DNA of 35,455 nt. Source: a bacterium (GTDB taxonomy: Bacteria; Hydrothermota; Hydrothermia; LBFQ01; DSFT01). Below, one piece after another: positions 27,262 through 35,367 of this stretch; the stretch's first letter is position 1; every line of letters begins with the position of its first letter. The notes under the pieces were generated by a model, which was given only the letters and a program-made list of their open reading frames with translations, ran no database searches and was not told the DNA's origin. Where the stretch lies: NCBI GenBank assembly GCA_030550205.1, contig JAUQPS010000008.1, positions 1 through 35,455 of the forward strand, given 5' to 3'. The translations under genes were made by a program, and so were the position numbers.

Positions 27262-29613
27262 TTATCTCTTTATTATTATATCTTTTGCTTTTAATTCTTT
27301 ACCTTCATAAATATGTAAAATGTATATACTTGATTTTAAGCTGTTTATATCAATTTTGCTATATCCGGTTTGTATAAATTGCTCTAAAACTTTTTGGCCA
27401 GATATACTATAAATTCTTACAAGTAGTGGCTTTTGAGCATTGAAAATAATGGTATTATTAACATATTTATAAATTCTCTCTCCTTTTTCGTTTATGTCTA
27501 CTGGTGTTACTGGTTGGCATCCTATACCACCAGATACTAAAAGTGCGTATCTTTGTGGTCCTTGTGGAACATTATAACCTATAACTTTAATAGTATAAAT
27601 TGTGTCTTTTGGAGGAATTATCCTTACAATTTCCCAATTATTTGCTCTATCTGGTTGATTTATGTTCATTCTTGTTGTATCTATATCATTTGTTGTAACA
27701 GCTGTTGGTCTAACATTTCCAAGCCAAAAGTCAGAACCCTTTTCAACTCTTAAATCTAAGTCATTTACTAAGCATCCTGCACTTGAAGTATTGCATCCCG
27801 TATTTGCAGGATAATCTGACCAGGCTAATACTATTCTTGTTAGCATATTTTTACAAAGATTTATTGAATATGTATGAGTTTGACCAGTGGATATTCCCGT
27901 AGTATTATCTACAAACCAGATTCTTGATTTTCTTATATCTGATGAATCTGCATTTGTAAGCCAATTATCTTCTGGACTAAAATACATAACATTGTCCAAA
28001 ATTAATCTTCCTGCTCCTTCATTTCCATTTGGAGCTGGGTTATTTGAAGCATTTGGTTCATTTCCAAAACTAACATCACCATCATGGGCTGTTGGTCTTG
28101 CACTTGCTAAAATAGCTGCTTTAATAAGAGCAGCAGATGGGTTTATGGAAGGAGCAGAATTTTTTGTGCCATCTCCATACCAACCTTCATTAAAGTATTG
28201 TCTTAATAATAGTGCAGAACCTGCTACAACAGGAGTAGCCATAGATGTTCCCATCCACCACCAAGCGGTTGTTACACCACAAGCTGTTCCACCCCATGCA
28301 GAATATGTTGTATCACCTTTTGCCATAATATCTATGCTAAATCTACCACTTGGATAATTCCCGTATGCACTCCAACCCATTTTTGCATCAACTGCCCTTG
28401 CCATTGCAGCAACTGTTATATCATTTTTGGCAGATGCAGGATTGCTTGCAGCTCTTGAACAACCAGCAGAGCAATTATCATCTCCATGATTTCCTGCCGC
28501 AAAAACTATTACCATATCATTATTATTCCAAACAAATTGATCAATAGTTTGGGCATCAGTATTATAATTATATGGGGCGCAAGTGGTAGTGATAATTCCA
28601 CATGTATACCCCCAACTATTTGTATGAACTCTTGCTCCTCTTTGATATGCGTCATTTAAAACAGTGGATAATGCTGGTGCTCCTGTTTCACAACAACTTG
28701 CTTGGCTTACAATTCTTGCTTTGGGTGCCATCCCTCTATATGCCAAATTAGAAGCTAAATTATCTGTTCCACCAACAGCAGTGCCAGCGGTATGTGTTCC
28801 ATGACATCCTGCACCTGGATTTGAATTACAATTTGTTCCAGCAGGAGGATTATTATTATTTCCTTGATAATACCAAACCCAAACTTGTTTATTTTGCCCA
28901 TTTACATTTCCATTAAAGAAGCAATGATTTTTATCAAAACCATCATCAAAATGACCAAGTATCTGGCCATCTCCTCTTATTCCTTTCTTCCAAACAATTG
29001 TATCATTAACATCAGTAATATTTTGGACATTTAAAAAATTACCAGATTGATGAAGAACTACTGCTCTATTATTGAATGCCTTCGCTGGATATTGAAATTC
29101 TACATATTTAACAAATTCTAAATTAATAAGCTCATTTAAGATATTTAAAGGAATATAAGTTTGAACATAGTTTATGAAGCTATCGATGTGCTCTACTTGA
29201 AGTCCTTTTGAAGATATATACGCTAAAATGTTATTTAAGTTTTCTTTCTCATAATAAAGAATTCTAACCAAATACAAGTCATCTTTTTTTATATAGCAAG
29301 TATTTAGTTTTTCTTGATAATCAATAGGCAGTTTATATTGTGGTAAAATAGAATATATTGCTTTTATGAAGCTCTTTTGAGAGATTTTTTGAATTTGGAT
29401 ATTATTAGCCTTTACAATAAATGCATTCTTTGGAAGATATTCAAGAAGGCTTATTCCTTCATTTGATATTTGAACTTTATAAGTTTCATATACAGGTTCT
29501 TTAAGCTCAATTATATAGTATTTATTAGCAAGGTTTTGGAGTTGATTGAGGTTTATTTTTGATATCACCTCATGACCATTCATGTAAACTGCACTAAGGA
29601 TAGCGATAAGCAT
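27262..29613 (-). CDS. Secreted subtilisin-like serine protease (S8) with sorting-type C-terminus
   Basis: A 783-residue preproprotein. The N-terminus is a short hydrophobic stretch (MLIAILSAVYMNG) without basic residues, and the prodomain runs to about residue 180. The S8 catalytic domain has Asp223 (HFDDGFD), His271 (GCHGTHTAG), oxyanion Asn375 (FAAGNHGDD) and Ser457 (GTSMATPVVAG). A KP-43-type beta-sandwich follows (LVNDLDLRVE, IPPKDTIYTIKVIGYN). The last 60 residues (RIYSISGQKVLEQ to the end) resemble type IX secretion sorting domains. Paired cysteines are abundant, suggesting disulfide stabilisation. It is probably an extracellular or surface protease for peptide scavenging. Confidence 0.93.
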   Translation of the reverse strand: MLIAILSAVYMNGHEVISKINLNQLQNLANKYYIIELKEPVYETYKVQISNEGISLLEYLPKNAFIVKANNIQIQKISQKSFIKAIYSILPQYKLPIDYQEKLNTCYIKKDDLYLVRILYYEKENLNNILAYISSKGLQVEHIDSFINYVQTYIPLNILNELINLEFVKYVEFQYPAKAFNNRAVVLHQSGNFLNVQNITDVNDTIVWKKGIRGDGQILGHFDDGFDKNHCFFNGNVNGQNKQVWVWYYQGNNNNPPAGTNCNSNPGAGCHGTHTAGTAVGGTDNLASNLAYRGMAPKARIVSQASCCETGAPALSTVLNDAYQRGARVHTNSWGYTCGIITTTCAPYNYNTDAQTIDQFVWNNNDMVIVFAAGNHGDDNCSAGCSRAASNPASAKNDITVAAMARAVDAKMGWSAYGNYPSGRFSIDIMAKGDTTYSAWGGTACGVTTAWWWMGTSMATPVVAGSALLLRQYFNEGWYGDGTKNSAPSINPSAALIKAAILASARPTAHDGDVSFGNEPNASNNPAPNGNEGAGRLILDNVMYFSPEDNWLTNADSSDIRKSRIWFVDNTTGISTGQTHTYSINLCKNMLTRIVLAWSDYPANTGCNTSSAGCLVNDLDLRVEKGSDFWLGNVRPTAVTTNDIDTTRMNINQPDRANNWEIVRIIPPKDTIYTIKVIGYNVPQGPQRYALLVSGGIGCQPVTPVDINEKGERIYKYVNNTIIFNAQKPLLVRIYSISGQKVLEQFIQTGYSKIDINSLKSSIYILHIYEGKELKAKDIIIKR

Positions 29614-29617
29614 ATTG

Positions 29618-29628
29618 AAAGTTTAAAG
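29618..29628 (-). promoter_or_regulatory. Promoter of the subtilisin-like protease gene
   Basis: On the minus strand this reads CTTTAAACTTT, with TAAACT ending 6 nt before the ATG. The same variant precedes the acyl-CoA dehydrogenase. Confidence 0.6.
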
Positions 29629-29639
29629 GTAATTGAGAA

Positions 29640-29650
29640 CTTTAAAATTT
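29640..29650 (+). promoter_or_regulatory. Promoter of the dut-rnr unit
   Basis: CTTTAAAATTT, with TAAAAT ending 6 nt before the ATG at 29655. No Shine-Dalgarno sequence. Confidence 0.65.
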
Positions 29651-29654
29651 CAAA

Positions 29655-30083
29655 ATGATTAAGATATTTAAATCTTCTCCATTTTCTAATTATAGGATTG
29701 CTTATGGTGAAAGCCAAGGAATTGATTTAGCGAGTATAGATGATTATATAATTGAGCCTTTAAGTAGAAAGGCTATAAGGACAGGTATTCATATAGCACT
29801 TGAAAAAGGAACATTTGGATTTATAAAGGAGAGGAGTTCTATTGCTTTAAAAAAGGGGCTTATTACAATGGCAGGAATTATTGATAATTCTTATAGGGGT
29901 GAAATTATTGTGGTTTTATATAATACTAATAAAGATGAATTTGTAAAAATAGAAAGAGGAGAATTTGTTGCACAATTATTGATAGTTAAGGTTTTAGAGC
30001 CAAGTGAAATTATAGAGGTAAAAAGCTTAGAAGAGCTTGGAGAAACTACAAGAGGTATAAGGGGATTTGGAAGTAGTGGATAG
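29655..30083 (+). CDS. dut: dUTP diphosphatase
   Basis: A trimeric dUTPase that hydrolyses dUTP to dUMP and keeps uracil out of DNA. All five motifs are present in 142 residues: GIDLAS, ERSSIALKKG, GIIDNSYRGEI, RGEFVAQLLI and the C-terminal arm RGIRGFGSSG. Motif 3 has NS where SD is common, but the leading aspartate is kept. The terminal arm argues for dUTPase rather than dCTP deaminase. It overlaps rnr by 17 bases. Confidence 0.95.
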   Translation: MIKIFKSSPFSNYRIAYGESQGIDLASIDDYIIEPLSRKAIRTGIHIALEKGTFGFIKERSSIALKKGLITMAGIIDNSYRGEIIVVLYNTNKDEFVKIERGEFVAQLLIVKVLEPSEIIEVKSLEELGETTRGIRGFGSSG

Positions 30084-32118
30084 TAAATTAAAACGCGAAA
30101 TTTATAAATTTATAGATAGTTCTAAAAAAGCAAAAACATTAAAGCAAATTATTAAAAAAATTGGAGTTCCAAAGGAGCAGGTTTCAAAAATTCTTAAAGA
30201 GTTAGAGCTTGAAGGGAAAATTTTTAAAAAATATGGAAAGTATTATTCATTAAATAAACTTGGATTGATTTTTGGTATATTTGAAAAGAAAAAGAATTAT
30301 GGATTTGTTAATGATATTTTTATTCCTCCAAGATATGTAAATTCTGCAATTAGTGGAGATTTAGTAATTGTAAAGCCTTTGAGAAAAACAGAAAAGCGCA
30401 CTGTTGGGAAAATTATAAAAATTGTTAAGAAAAAGGATTTATTTATCGGAACATATAAAAATAATAAAATTTATCCAGATGACAAAACAATTTCAACAAG
30501 TTTAAAACTTGTAAAAAAATCAAGAAAATTAAAAATTGAAGACAATACAAAAGTTTTATTTAGATTATTAAGAGGTAAGAAATTAAGAGCAGAAATAGTC
30601 GAAATTATTGGTAAAATTGATGAGCCTGATGTTGATGTTAAAGTAGTTATTAAAACATACAATTTGCCATTAAGTTTTGATAAAGAGGTAGAACTTGAAG
30701 TTGAGAAAATACCTGAAAAGGTAATTTTAACAAAAAATAGAATTGATTTAAGGGATGAGTTAATATATACAATTGACCCTATTGATGCAAAGGACTATGA
30801 TGATGCTATTAGTGTTAAAAAAGAAAAAGACTATTATATTCTTGGAGTTCATATTGCTGATGTTTCACATTATGTAAAATTTAATTCTTATTTAGATTTA
30901 TCTGCAAGAGAAAGAGGAACGAGTGTTTATTTAGTAGATTTTGTAATTCCAATGTTGCCAGAAAAATTATCAAATTATTTAGCTTCACTTCAACCATCAA
31001 AAGATAGGTATGCCTTTTCTGTAATTATGAAAATAAATAAATATGGTGAGATTATTGAAGCAAAGTTTTTTAAAAGTGTTATAAATTCAAAAGCAAGATT
31101 AACTTATGAAGATGCCCAAGCCTTAATTGAAAATAAAGAGCCTTATACAGGTAGAAGTCAATTTTATAATGAAAGTTATATTGAAAAAATTAGAGAAAAT
31201 TTAAAATTAGCTCTTGAATTATCTGAAATTATAAGGGAAAAGAGAGAAAGTGAAGGAAGTTTAGATTTTGATTTACCAGAACCTTACTTCCTAAAAGATG
31301 AAAAAGGAAATATTATAAACATAATTCCAAAAATTAGACTTAAAACTCATATGTTAATTGAGGATTTTATGATAACTGCAAATGTTGCGGTTGCAAATTA
31401 TTTTTCTAAAAATAATATCCCTGCTATTTATAGAGTTCATGATAGACCAGATCCAAGAAAAATAAAGAACTTTATTACAATTGCAAGAAATTTACTAAAT
31501 ATAGACATTTCTCTTCCTGAAAAAATTACACCCCTTGAAATATCAAAAATTTTAAAATTGGTAAAAAATTCAGAAAATGAGGATTTATTAACTTATTTAT
31601 TATTAAGAAGTATGGCAAAGGCAAAGTATTCAGTTAAAAATATTGGACATTTTGGACTTGCCCTTAAAAATTATACTCATTTTACATCACCAATTAGAAG
31701 ATATCCAGATTTAATGGTTCATAGAATTTTATATTCAGCACTTAAAAATAAAGTAAATAGAAGTGATGAGTTTATAGAAATGCTTGAAGAAATAGCAAGG
31801 CATTCATCTGAAATGGAAGAGAGAGCAGAAAATGCAGAATGGGATTTATGGGAATATAAAAAATTGGAATTTATGAAAGATAAAGTTGGTGAAGTATTTG
31901 AAGGGATTATATCAGGATTTTCAGATGAGGGTATTTATGTAGAAATTAAAGAGCATTTAGTTGAAGGTATTATTCCTGTTCGTGATATATCCATAGATGA
32001 AAATAGATATTTAGCTTATTCAAATTCAAAAGTTTATAAACTTGGACAAAAGGTTAATGTGAAAGTGATAAAGGTTGTAAAAGAATTTAAAAAGTTAGTT
32101 CTAAATTTTGTTGATTAA
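30067..32118 (+). CDS. rnr: Ribonuclease R (RNB family exoribonuclease)
   Basis: A processive 3'-5' exoribonuclease that degrades structured RNA. The N-terminal winged helix (about 1-65) is followed by cold-shock-like domains. The RNB catalytic domain has DPIDAKDYDDAISV (about 237-250) with the metal-binding aspartates. YRVHDRPDP, HFGLALKNYTHFTSPIRRYPDL and a C-terminal S1 domain (VGEVFEGIISGFSDEG...) follow. At 683 residues it is a normal length. TTG 30067 opens the frame; GTG 30076 is an alternative with three fewer residues. Overlap with dut suggests coupled translation. Confidence 0.93.
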   Translation: MEVVDSKLKREIYKFIDSSKKAKTLKQIIKKIGVPKEQVSKILKELELEGKIFKKYGKYYSLNKLGLIFGIFEKKKNYGFVNDIFIPPRYVNSAISGDLVIVKPLRKTEKRTVGKIIKIVKKKDLFIGTYKNNKIYPDDKTISTSLKLVKKSRKLKIEDNTKVLFRLLRGKKLRAEIVEIIGKIDEPDVDVKVVIKTYNLPLSFDKEVELEVEKIPEKVILTKNRIDLRDELIYTIDPIDAKDYDDAISVKKEKDYYILGVHIADVSHYVKFNSYLDLSARERGTSVYLVDFVIPMLPEKLSNYLASLQPSKDRYAFSVIMKINKYGEIIEAKFFKSVINSKARLTYEDAQALIENKEPYTGRSQFYNESYIEKIRENLKLALELSEIIREKRESEGSLDFDLPEPYFLKDEKGNIINIIPKIRLKTHMLIEDFMITANVAVANYFSKNNIPAIYRVHDRPDPRKIKNFITIARNLLNIDISLPEKITPLEISKILKLVKNSENEDLLTYLLLRSMAKAKYSVKNIGHFGLALKNYTHFTSPIRRYPDLMVHRILYSALKNKVNRSDEFIEMLEEIARHSSEMEERAENAEWDLWEYKKLEFMKDKVGEVFEGIISGFSDEGIYVEIKEHLVEGIIPVRDISIDENRYLAYSNSKVYKLGQKVNVKVIKVVKEFKKLVLNFVD

Positions 32119-32121
32119 ATA

Positions 32122-32132
32122 CTTTAAACTTT
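32122..32132 (+). promoter_or_regulatory. Promoter of the acyl-CoA dehydrogenase-waaA unit
   Basis: CTTTAAACTTT, with TAAACT ending 6 nt before the ATG at 32137. Confidence 0.6.
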
Positions 32133-32136
32133 TGAT

Positions 32137-33297
32137 ATGTTCTTTGAATTCCTAGATTATATAGAAAGTCAAGAGCATAAGATATTAAGAAATAATGTAA
32201 GAAAGTTCGTTGAAAGTAAAGTCGCTCCAATATCAAGAAAGATGGATGAAGAAGATTATTTTCCAGTAGATTTATTTAAAGAGATGGGGGAACTTGGCTT
32301 TACAGGAATGTTAATACCTGAGGAATATGGTGGAATTGGAGAGGATGTTTTAAATGCTATTATTATTTTAGAAGAAATATCAAAAGAAAGTCCTGCATTA
32401 GCTCTTTCATTATTAGCTCATAGTGTTTTATGTGCATATCCAATTGTAAAATATGGTAATGAAGAACAAAAAAGATATTATCTACCAAAATTGGCAAGTG
32501 CAGAATTTATAGGAGGATTAGCATATACTGAACCTAATGCTGGAAGTGATGCTGAAAACATTATAACAAAAGCAATATTAAAAGATGATTATTTTTATAT
32601 TTCTGGTTCAAAGAATTTTATAACAAATGGTTCAATTGCAGATGTTTTAATAGTGTATGCAAGGACAGGAGGACCTGGAAAAGATGGTATAAGTGCTTTT
32701 ATATTTGATACAAAGAATGAAGGCTTTTATGTATCTAAAAAATTAGATAAACTTGGAATGCGCGGTTCTCCAACTGCGTTATTATATTTTGATAATGCGA
32801 AAGTTAGTAGAGATAAATTATTAGGGGAGTTAAATAGAGGTTATTATATGGTAGTTAAAGGCTTTGAGATTGAAAGAATTACAATATCTGCTATATCAAC
32901 TGGTATAGCTTTAAGATGTATTGAATGGATGGTTAAGTATAGTAAAGAGAGAAAAGCTTTTTCAAAACCAATTAGTGAATATCAACTTATTCAGGAAAAA
33001 GTTGCAAGAATTTCTTCAAAATTAGAAGTTTTAAGAACTTATTTATATTTATCTGCAAAGTATTATAATCCAGAAAAAGACAATAGAGTAAAAGCAAGCA
33101 CATTAAAATATCTTTGTGGAAAGTTAGGAGTTGAAGCGGGGCTTGAAGCGATTCAAGTATTAGGTGGATATGGCTATACAAAGGATTATATTGTTGAAAA
33201 GCTTATGAGAGATGCAAAATTAAATGATATTGGTGCAGGAACAACAGAAATGATGATTTTACAACTTTCAAAAATTGCATATAGATATTTTAAATGA
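32137..33297 (+). CDS. Acyl-CoA dehydrogenase (isovaleryl-CoA dehydrogenase-like active site)
   Basis: An FAD enzyme that oxidises acyl-CoA to enoyl-CoA. YTEPNAGSDAE and KNFITNGSIAD are the standard FAD/substrate segments, and VLGGYGYTKDYIVEKLMRDAK is near the C-terminus. The position of the common catalytic glutamate (YEGT) reads GAGT with Ala367, as in isovaleryl-CoA dehydrogenase, and Glu246 in FEIERIT matches the alternative helix-G base used there. Branched short-chain acyl-CoA is therefore a reasonable substrate guess, at 386 residues. It overlaps waaA by 4 bases (ATGA), although the two pathways are not related. Confidence 0.92.
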   Translation: MFFEFLDYIESQEHKILRNNVRKFVESKVAPISRKMDEEDYFPVDLFKEMGELGFTGMLIPEEYGGIGEDVLNAIIILEEISKESPALALSLLAHSVLCAYPIVKYGNEEQKRYYLPKLASAEFIGGLAYTEPNAGSDAENIITKAILKDDYFYISGSKNFITNGSIADVLIVYARTGGPGKDGISAFIFDTKNEGFYVSKKLDKLGMRGSPTALLYFDNAKVSRDKLLGELNRGYYMVVKGFEIERITISAISTGIALRCIEWMVKYSKERKAFSKPISEYQLIQEKVARISSKLEVLRTYLYLSAKYYNPEKDNRVKASTLKYLCGKLGVEAGLEAIQVLGGYGYTKDYIVEKLMRDAKLNDIGAGTTEMMILQLSKIAYRYFK

Positions 33298-34385
33298 AAG
33301 TTTGGTTTCATTGTTCTTCCATTGGTGAATTAAACGCAATAACACCATTAATTAAAAAGTTTGATGATAAAATAATTTCTGTATTTACAAAATCTGGATA
33401 TGAATATGCGAAAAAGAATTTTGTATATACCAAAGTTTATAGATATTTTTTTGATGATCCTTTTACTTTAAAGAGAATTCTTAGTGAAAAGCCAGAAGTT
33501 TTAATAATTGCAGAAACAGAAATTTGGCCCAATTTAATAAATTCAAGTTATAAGAATGGTATTAAAATTTTTCTTGTTAATGGAAGATTATCGGATAGGT
33601 CTTTTAGATTTTATAAAATGTTTTCCTTTATATTTGAACCAATTTTTAAAAAATTTTTAAGAATTTATGCCAAAAGTAAAAATGATATGCTTAGATTTAA
33701 AATGTTAAAAGCAAATGATGTAGTATTTCTTGGAGATTTAAAGGTAGATGCAGTTAGCACAAATATAAAATATATTAGTAGGCAAGAGCTTGGATTTAAA
33801 GAAGAAGATTTTATTATTACTTTTGGAAGTGTTCGCTCTAAGGAGATAGAAAAAGTTTTAAATGTTGTTGAATACTTTAAAAATTATAAATTTATAATTG
33901 CACCAAGGCATTTAGATAATGTTCAAAAAATTATACATGGTTTAAATAAAAGAGGTATTGATTATACTTTAAGAGTTCCTTTAAAACCTTCAAGAGTTTT
34001 GATTTTAAATAGTTTAGGGGAATTAAAGGGTATTTATAAAATTTCAGATATTTGCTTTGTTGGAGGAACACTTGAAAATTATGGGGGGCATAATATTCTT
34101 GAAAGTTTATATTTTAAAAAACCTACCATTATTGGACCTTATTATAAGAATGTTAAAAATTATGTAAATTACTTTAAGGACAAAAATGCTATTTTTGTTG
34201 TGAAAAATGAAAAGGAAATGATAGAAGTTATAGAAAAAATAGCAAATGATAATAATTTGAGGCATCATATAGAGTTAATTTGTGAGGAATTTTTTCAAAA
34301 TCATGTAGGTGCGACTGATAAAGTTTATGAAGACATTTTAGATAAAATAAAGAATTCTTCATTACCTTTTGGTCCTGGTGGATAA
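33294..34385 (+). CDS. waaA: 3-deoxy-D-manno-octulosonic acid (KDO) transferase
   Basis: WaaA adds KDO from CMP-KDO to lipid A, so it signals an LPS-type outer membrane. The N-terminus opens at VWFHCSSIGELNA, which holds the proposed catalytic glutamate (Glu12). AETEIWPN, NGRLSDRS, FGSVRSKE, APRH, and the GGHNILE with VGGTLENYGG stretch of the nucleotide-binding domain follow. At 363 residues it lacks the usual N-terminal membrane anchor of about 40-50 residues, because the ATG overlaps the upstream stop. The last 61 bases overlap the convergent tlyA. Confidence 0.92.
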   Translation: MKVWFHCSSIGELNAITPLIKKFDDKIISVFTKSGYEYAKKNFVYTKVYRYFFDDPFTLKRILSEKPEVLIIAETEIWPNLINSSYKNGIKIFLVNGRLSDRSFRFYKMFSFIFEPIFKKFLRIYAKSKNDMLRFKMLKANDVVFLGDLKVDAVSTNIKYISRQELGFKEEDFIITFGSVRSKEIEKVLNVVEYFKNYKFIIAPRHLDNVQKIIHGLNKRGIDYTLRVPLKPSRVLILNSLGELKGIYKISDICFVGGTLENYGGHNILESLYFKKPTIIGPYYKNVKNYVNYFKDKNAIFVVKNEKEMIEVIEKIANDNNLRHHIELICEEFFQNHVGATDKVYEDILDKIKNSSLPFGPGG

Positions 34386-35053
34386 GATTTACAAACTCCA
34401 ATAATTTCAAAGTTTAAATTCTTTAAAAAATTTTTAATTTTTTCTACTGCTAACATCCTTAAATTTTCATCCCTTACAACCCCTTTTTTTACATATTTCC
34501 TTTCAAGTTCAAATTGAGGTTTTACTAATACAAGCAAATATCCATTTTCTTTTAGAAACTTTATAACACTTGGTATAATTTTTGTTAAGCTTATAAATGA
34601 AACATCAATTGTAATTAAATCCACTTTCTCTAAAATTTCGTTTTCTGTTAAATCTCTTGCATCCTTTTCTTCATAATATATTACCCTTTCATCTTTCCTT
34701 AGTTTTTCATGTAATTGATTTTTACCAACATCAACTGCATAAACTTTTTTAGCTCCAAATTTTAATAAACAATCTACAAATCCCCCTGTTGATGAGCCAA
34801 TATCTAAGCAAATAAAATTTTCTACATTTAATTTAAAACAATTTAAAGCGGTTTCCAATTTTAATCCTCCCCTTGAAACATATTTTAATCCTTCCTTTAG
34901 TTTAATATCTGAATTTATATCTACAAGTTTCCCGGGTTTATCTAATACTTTTCCATCTACAATTACATTTCCAGCCATAATTAATACTTTTGCTTTTTCT
35001 CTACTTTCAGCAATACCCTTTAAAACAAGTAACTGGTCTAATCTGATTTTCAA
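34325..35053 (-). CDS. tlyA: rRNA 2'-O-methyltransferase TlyA (S4-domain RNA methylase)
   Basis: TlyA methylates the 2'-OH of 23S C1920, and of 16S C1409 in the larger type. An N-terminal S4 domain (MKIRLDQLLVLKGIAESREKA) is followed by YVSRGGLKLETAL. The SAM-binding motif is CLDIGSSTGGFVDCLL, then TIDVSFISL and LVKPQFELE. The C-terminal GPKGNEEFFILS is a family hallmark. The start is TTG, TAAAAT ending 8 nt upstream. Its last 61 bases are antisense to waaA and include the conserved C-terminal motif, so both readings are real. Confidence 0.94.
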   Translation of the reverse strand: MKIRLDQLLVLKGIAESREKAKVLIMAGNVIVDGKVLDKPGKLVDINSDIKLKEGLKYVSRGGLKLETALNCFKLNVENFICLDIGSSTGGFVDCLLKFGAKKVYAVDVGKNQLHEKLRKDERVIYYEEKDARDLTENEILEKVDLITIDVSFISLTKIIPSVIKFLKENGYLLVLVKPQFELERKYVKKGVVRDENLRMLAVEKIKNFLKNLNFEIIGVCKSYPPGPKGNEEFFILSKMSS

Positions 35054-35061
35054 TTCTTATA

Positions 35062-35069
35062 ATTTTATA
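35062..35069 (-). promoter_or_regulatory. Promoter of tlyA
   Basis: On the minus strand this reads TATAAAAT, ending 8 nt before the TTG start. It is back to back with the next gene's promoter. Confidence 0.5.
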
Positions 35070-35071
35070 GC

Positions 35072-35082
35072 CTTTAAAATTT
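35072..35082 (+). promoter_or_regulatory. Promoter of the small membrane protein gene
   Basis: CTTTAAAATTT, with TAAAAT ending 10 nt before the ATG at 35091. Confidence 0.6.
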
Positions 35083-35090
35083 CTTTATTT

Positions 35091-35339
35091 ATGATTGGGA
35101 AAATTTTAAAATTTTTATTTAGTTTATTACCAACCGCTATGGAATATATAAACTCAAAGCAAGAAAATCAAAAAATGGATAACATTTTGGAATTTGTAAA
35201 AGGTATTGAAAATAGATTAGATAAAATTTATGTAGATATTTCAAATCAATTGAAAACTTTACTTGTTTGGTTAAAACTAATTTTTATAACTCAAATTATA
35301 ATTTTTTTACTTGTTTTGATTTTACTTTTTAAAAGGTGA
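35091..35339 (+). CDS. Small membrane protein with coiled coil
   Basis: An 82-residue protein, not recognised. An amphipathic or weakly hydrophobic N-terminus (GKILKFLFSLLPTAMEYI) is followed by a charged, heptad-like region (MDNILEFVKGIENRLDKIYVDIS) and one C-terminal membrane helix ending in LLFKR. It is probably an inner-membrane-anchored oligomer. It has its own promoter motif and a separate unit follows. Confidence 0.7.
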   Translation: MIGKILKFLFSLLPTAMEYINSKQENQKMDNILEFVKGIENRLDKIYVDISNQLKTLLVWLKLIFITQIIIFLLVLILLFKR

Positions 35340-35348
35340 ATAAAGGCC

Positions 35349-35359
35349 CTTTAAAATTT
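35349..35359 (+). promoter_or_regulatory. Promoter of the last, cut gene
   Basis: CTTTAAAATTT, with TAAAAT ending 10 nt before the ATG at 35368. Its TAA is an in-frame stop, which fixes the start codon. Confidence 0.6.
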
Positions 35360-35367
35360 AAAATCTT

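Noticed and set aside
27048-27377. Plus-strand frame opposite glmL and the protease end
   Set aside because: Low-complexity Leu/Ser-rich shadow of two well-supported minus-strand genes.
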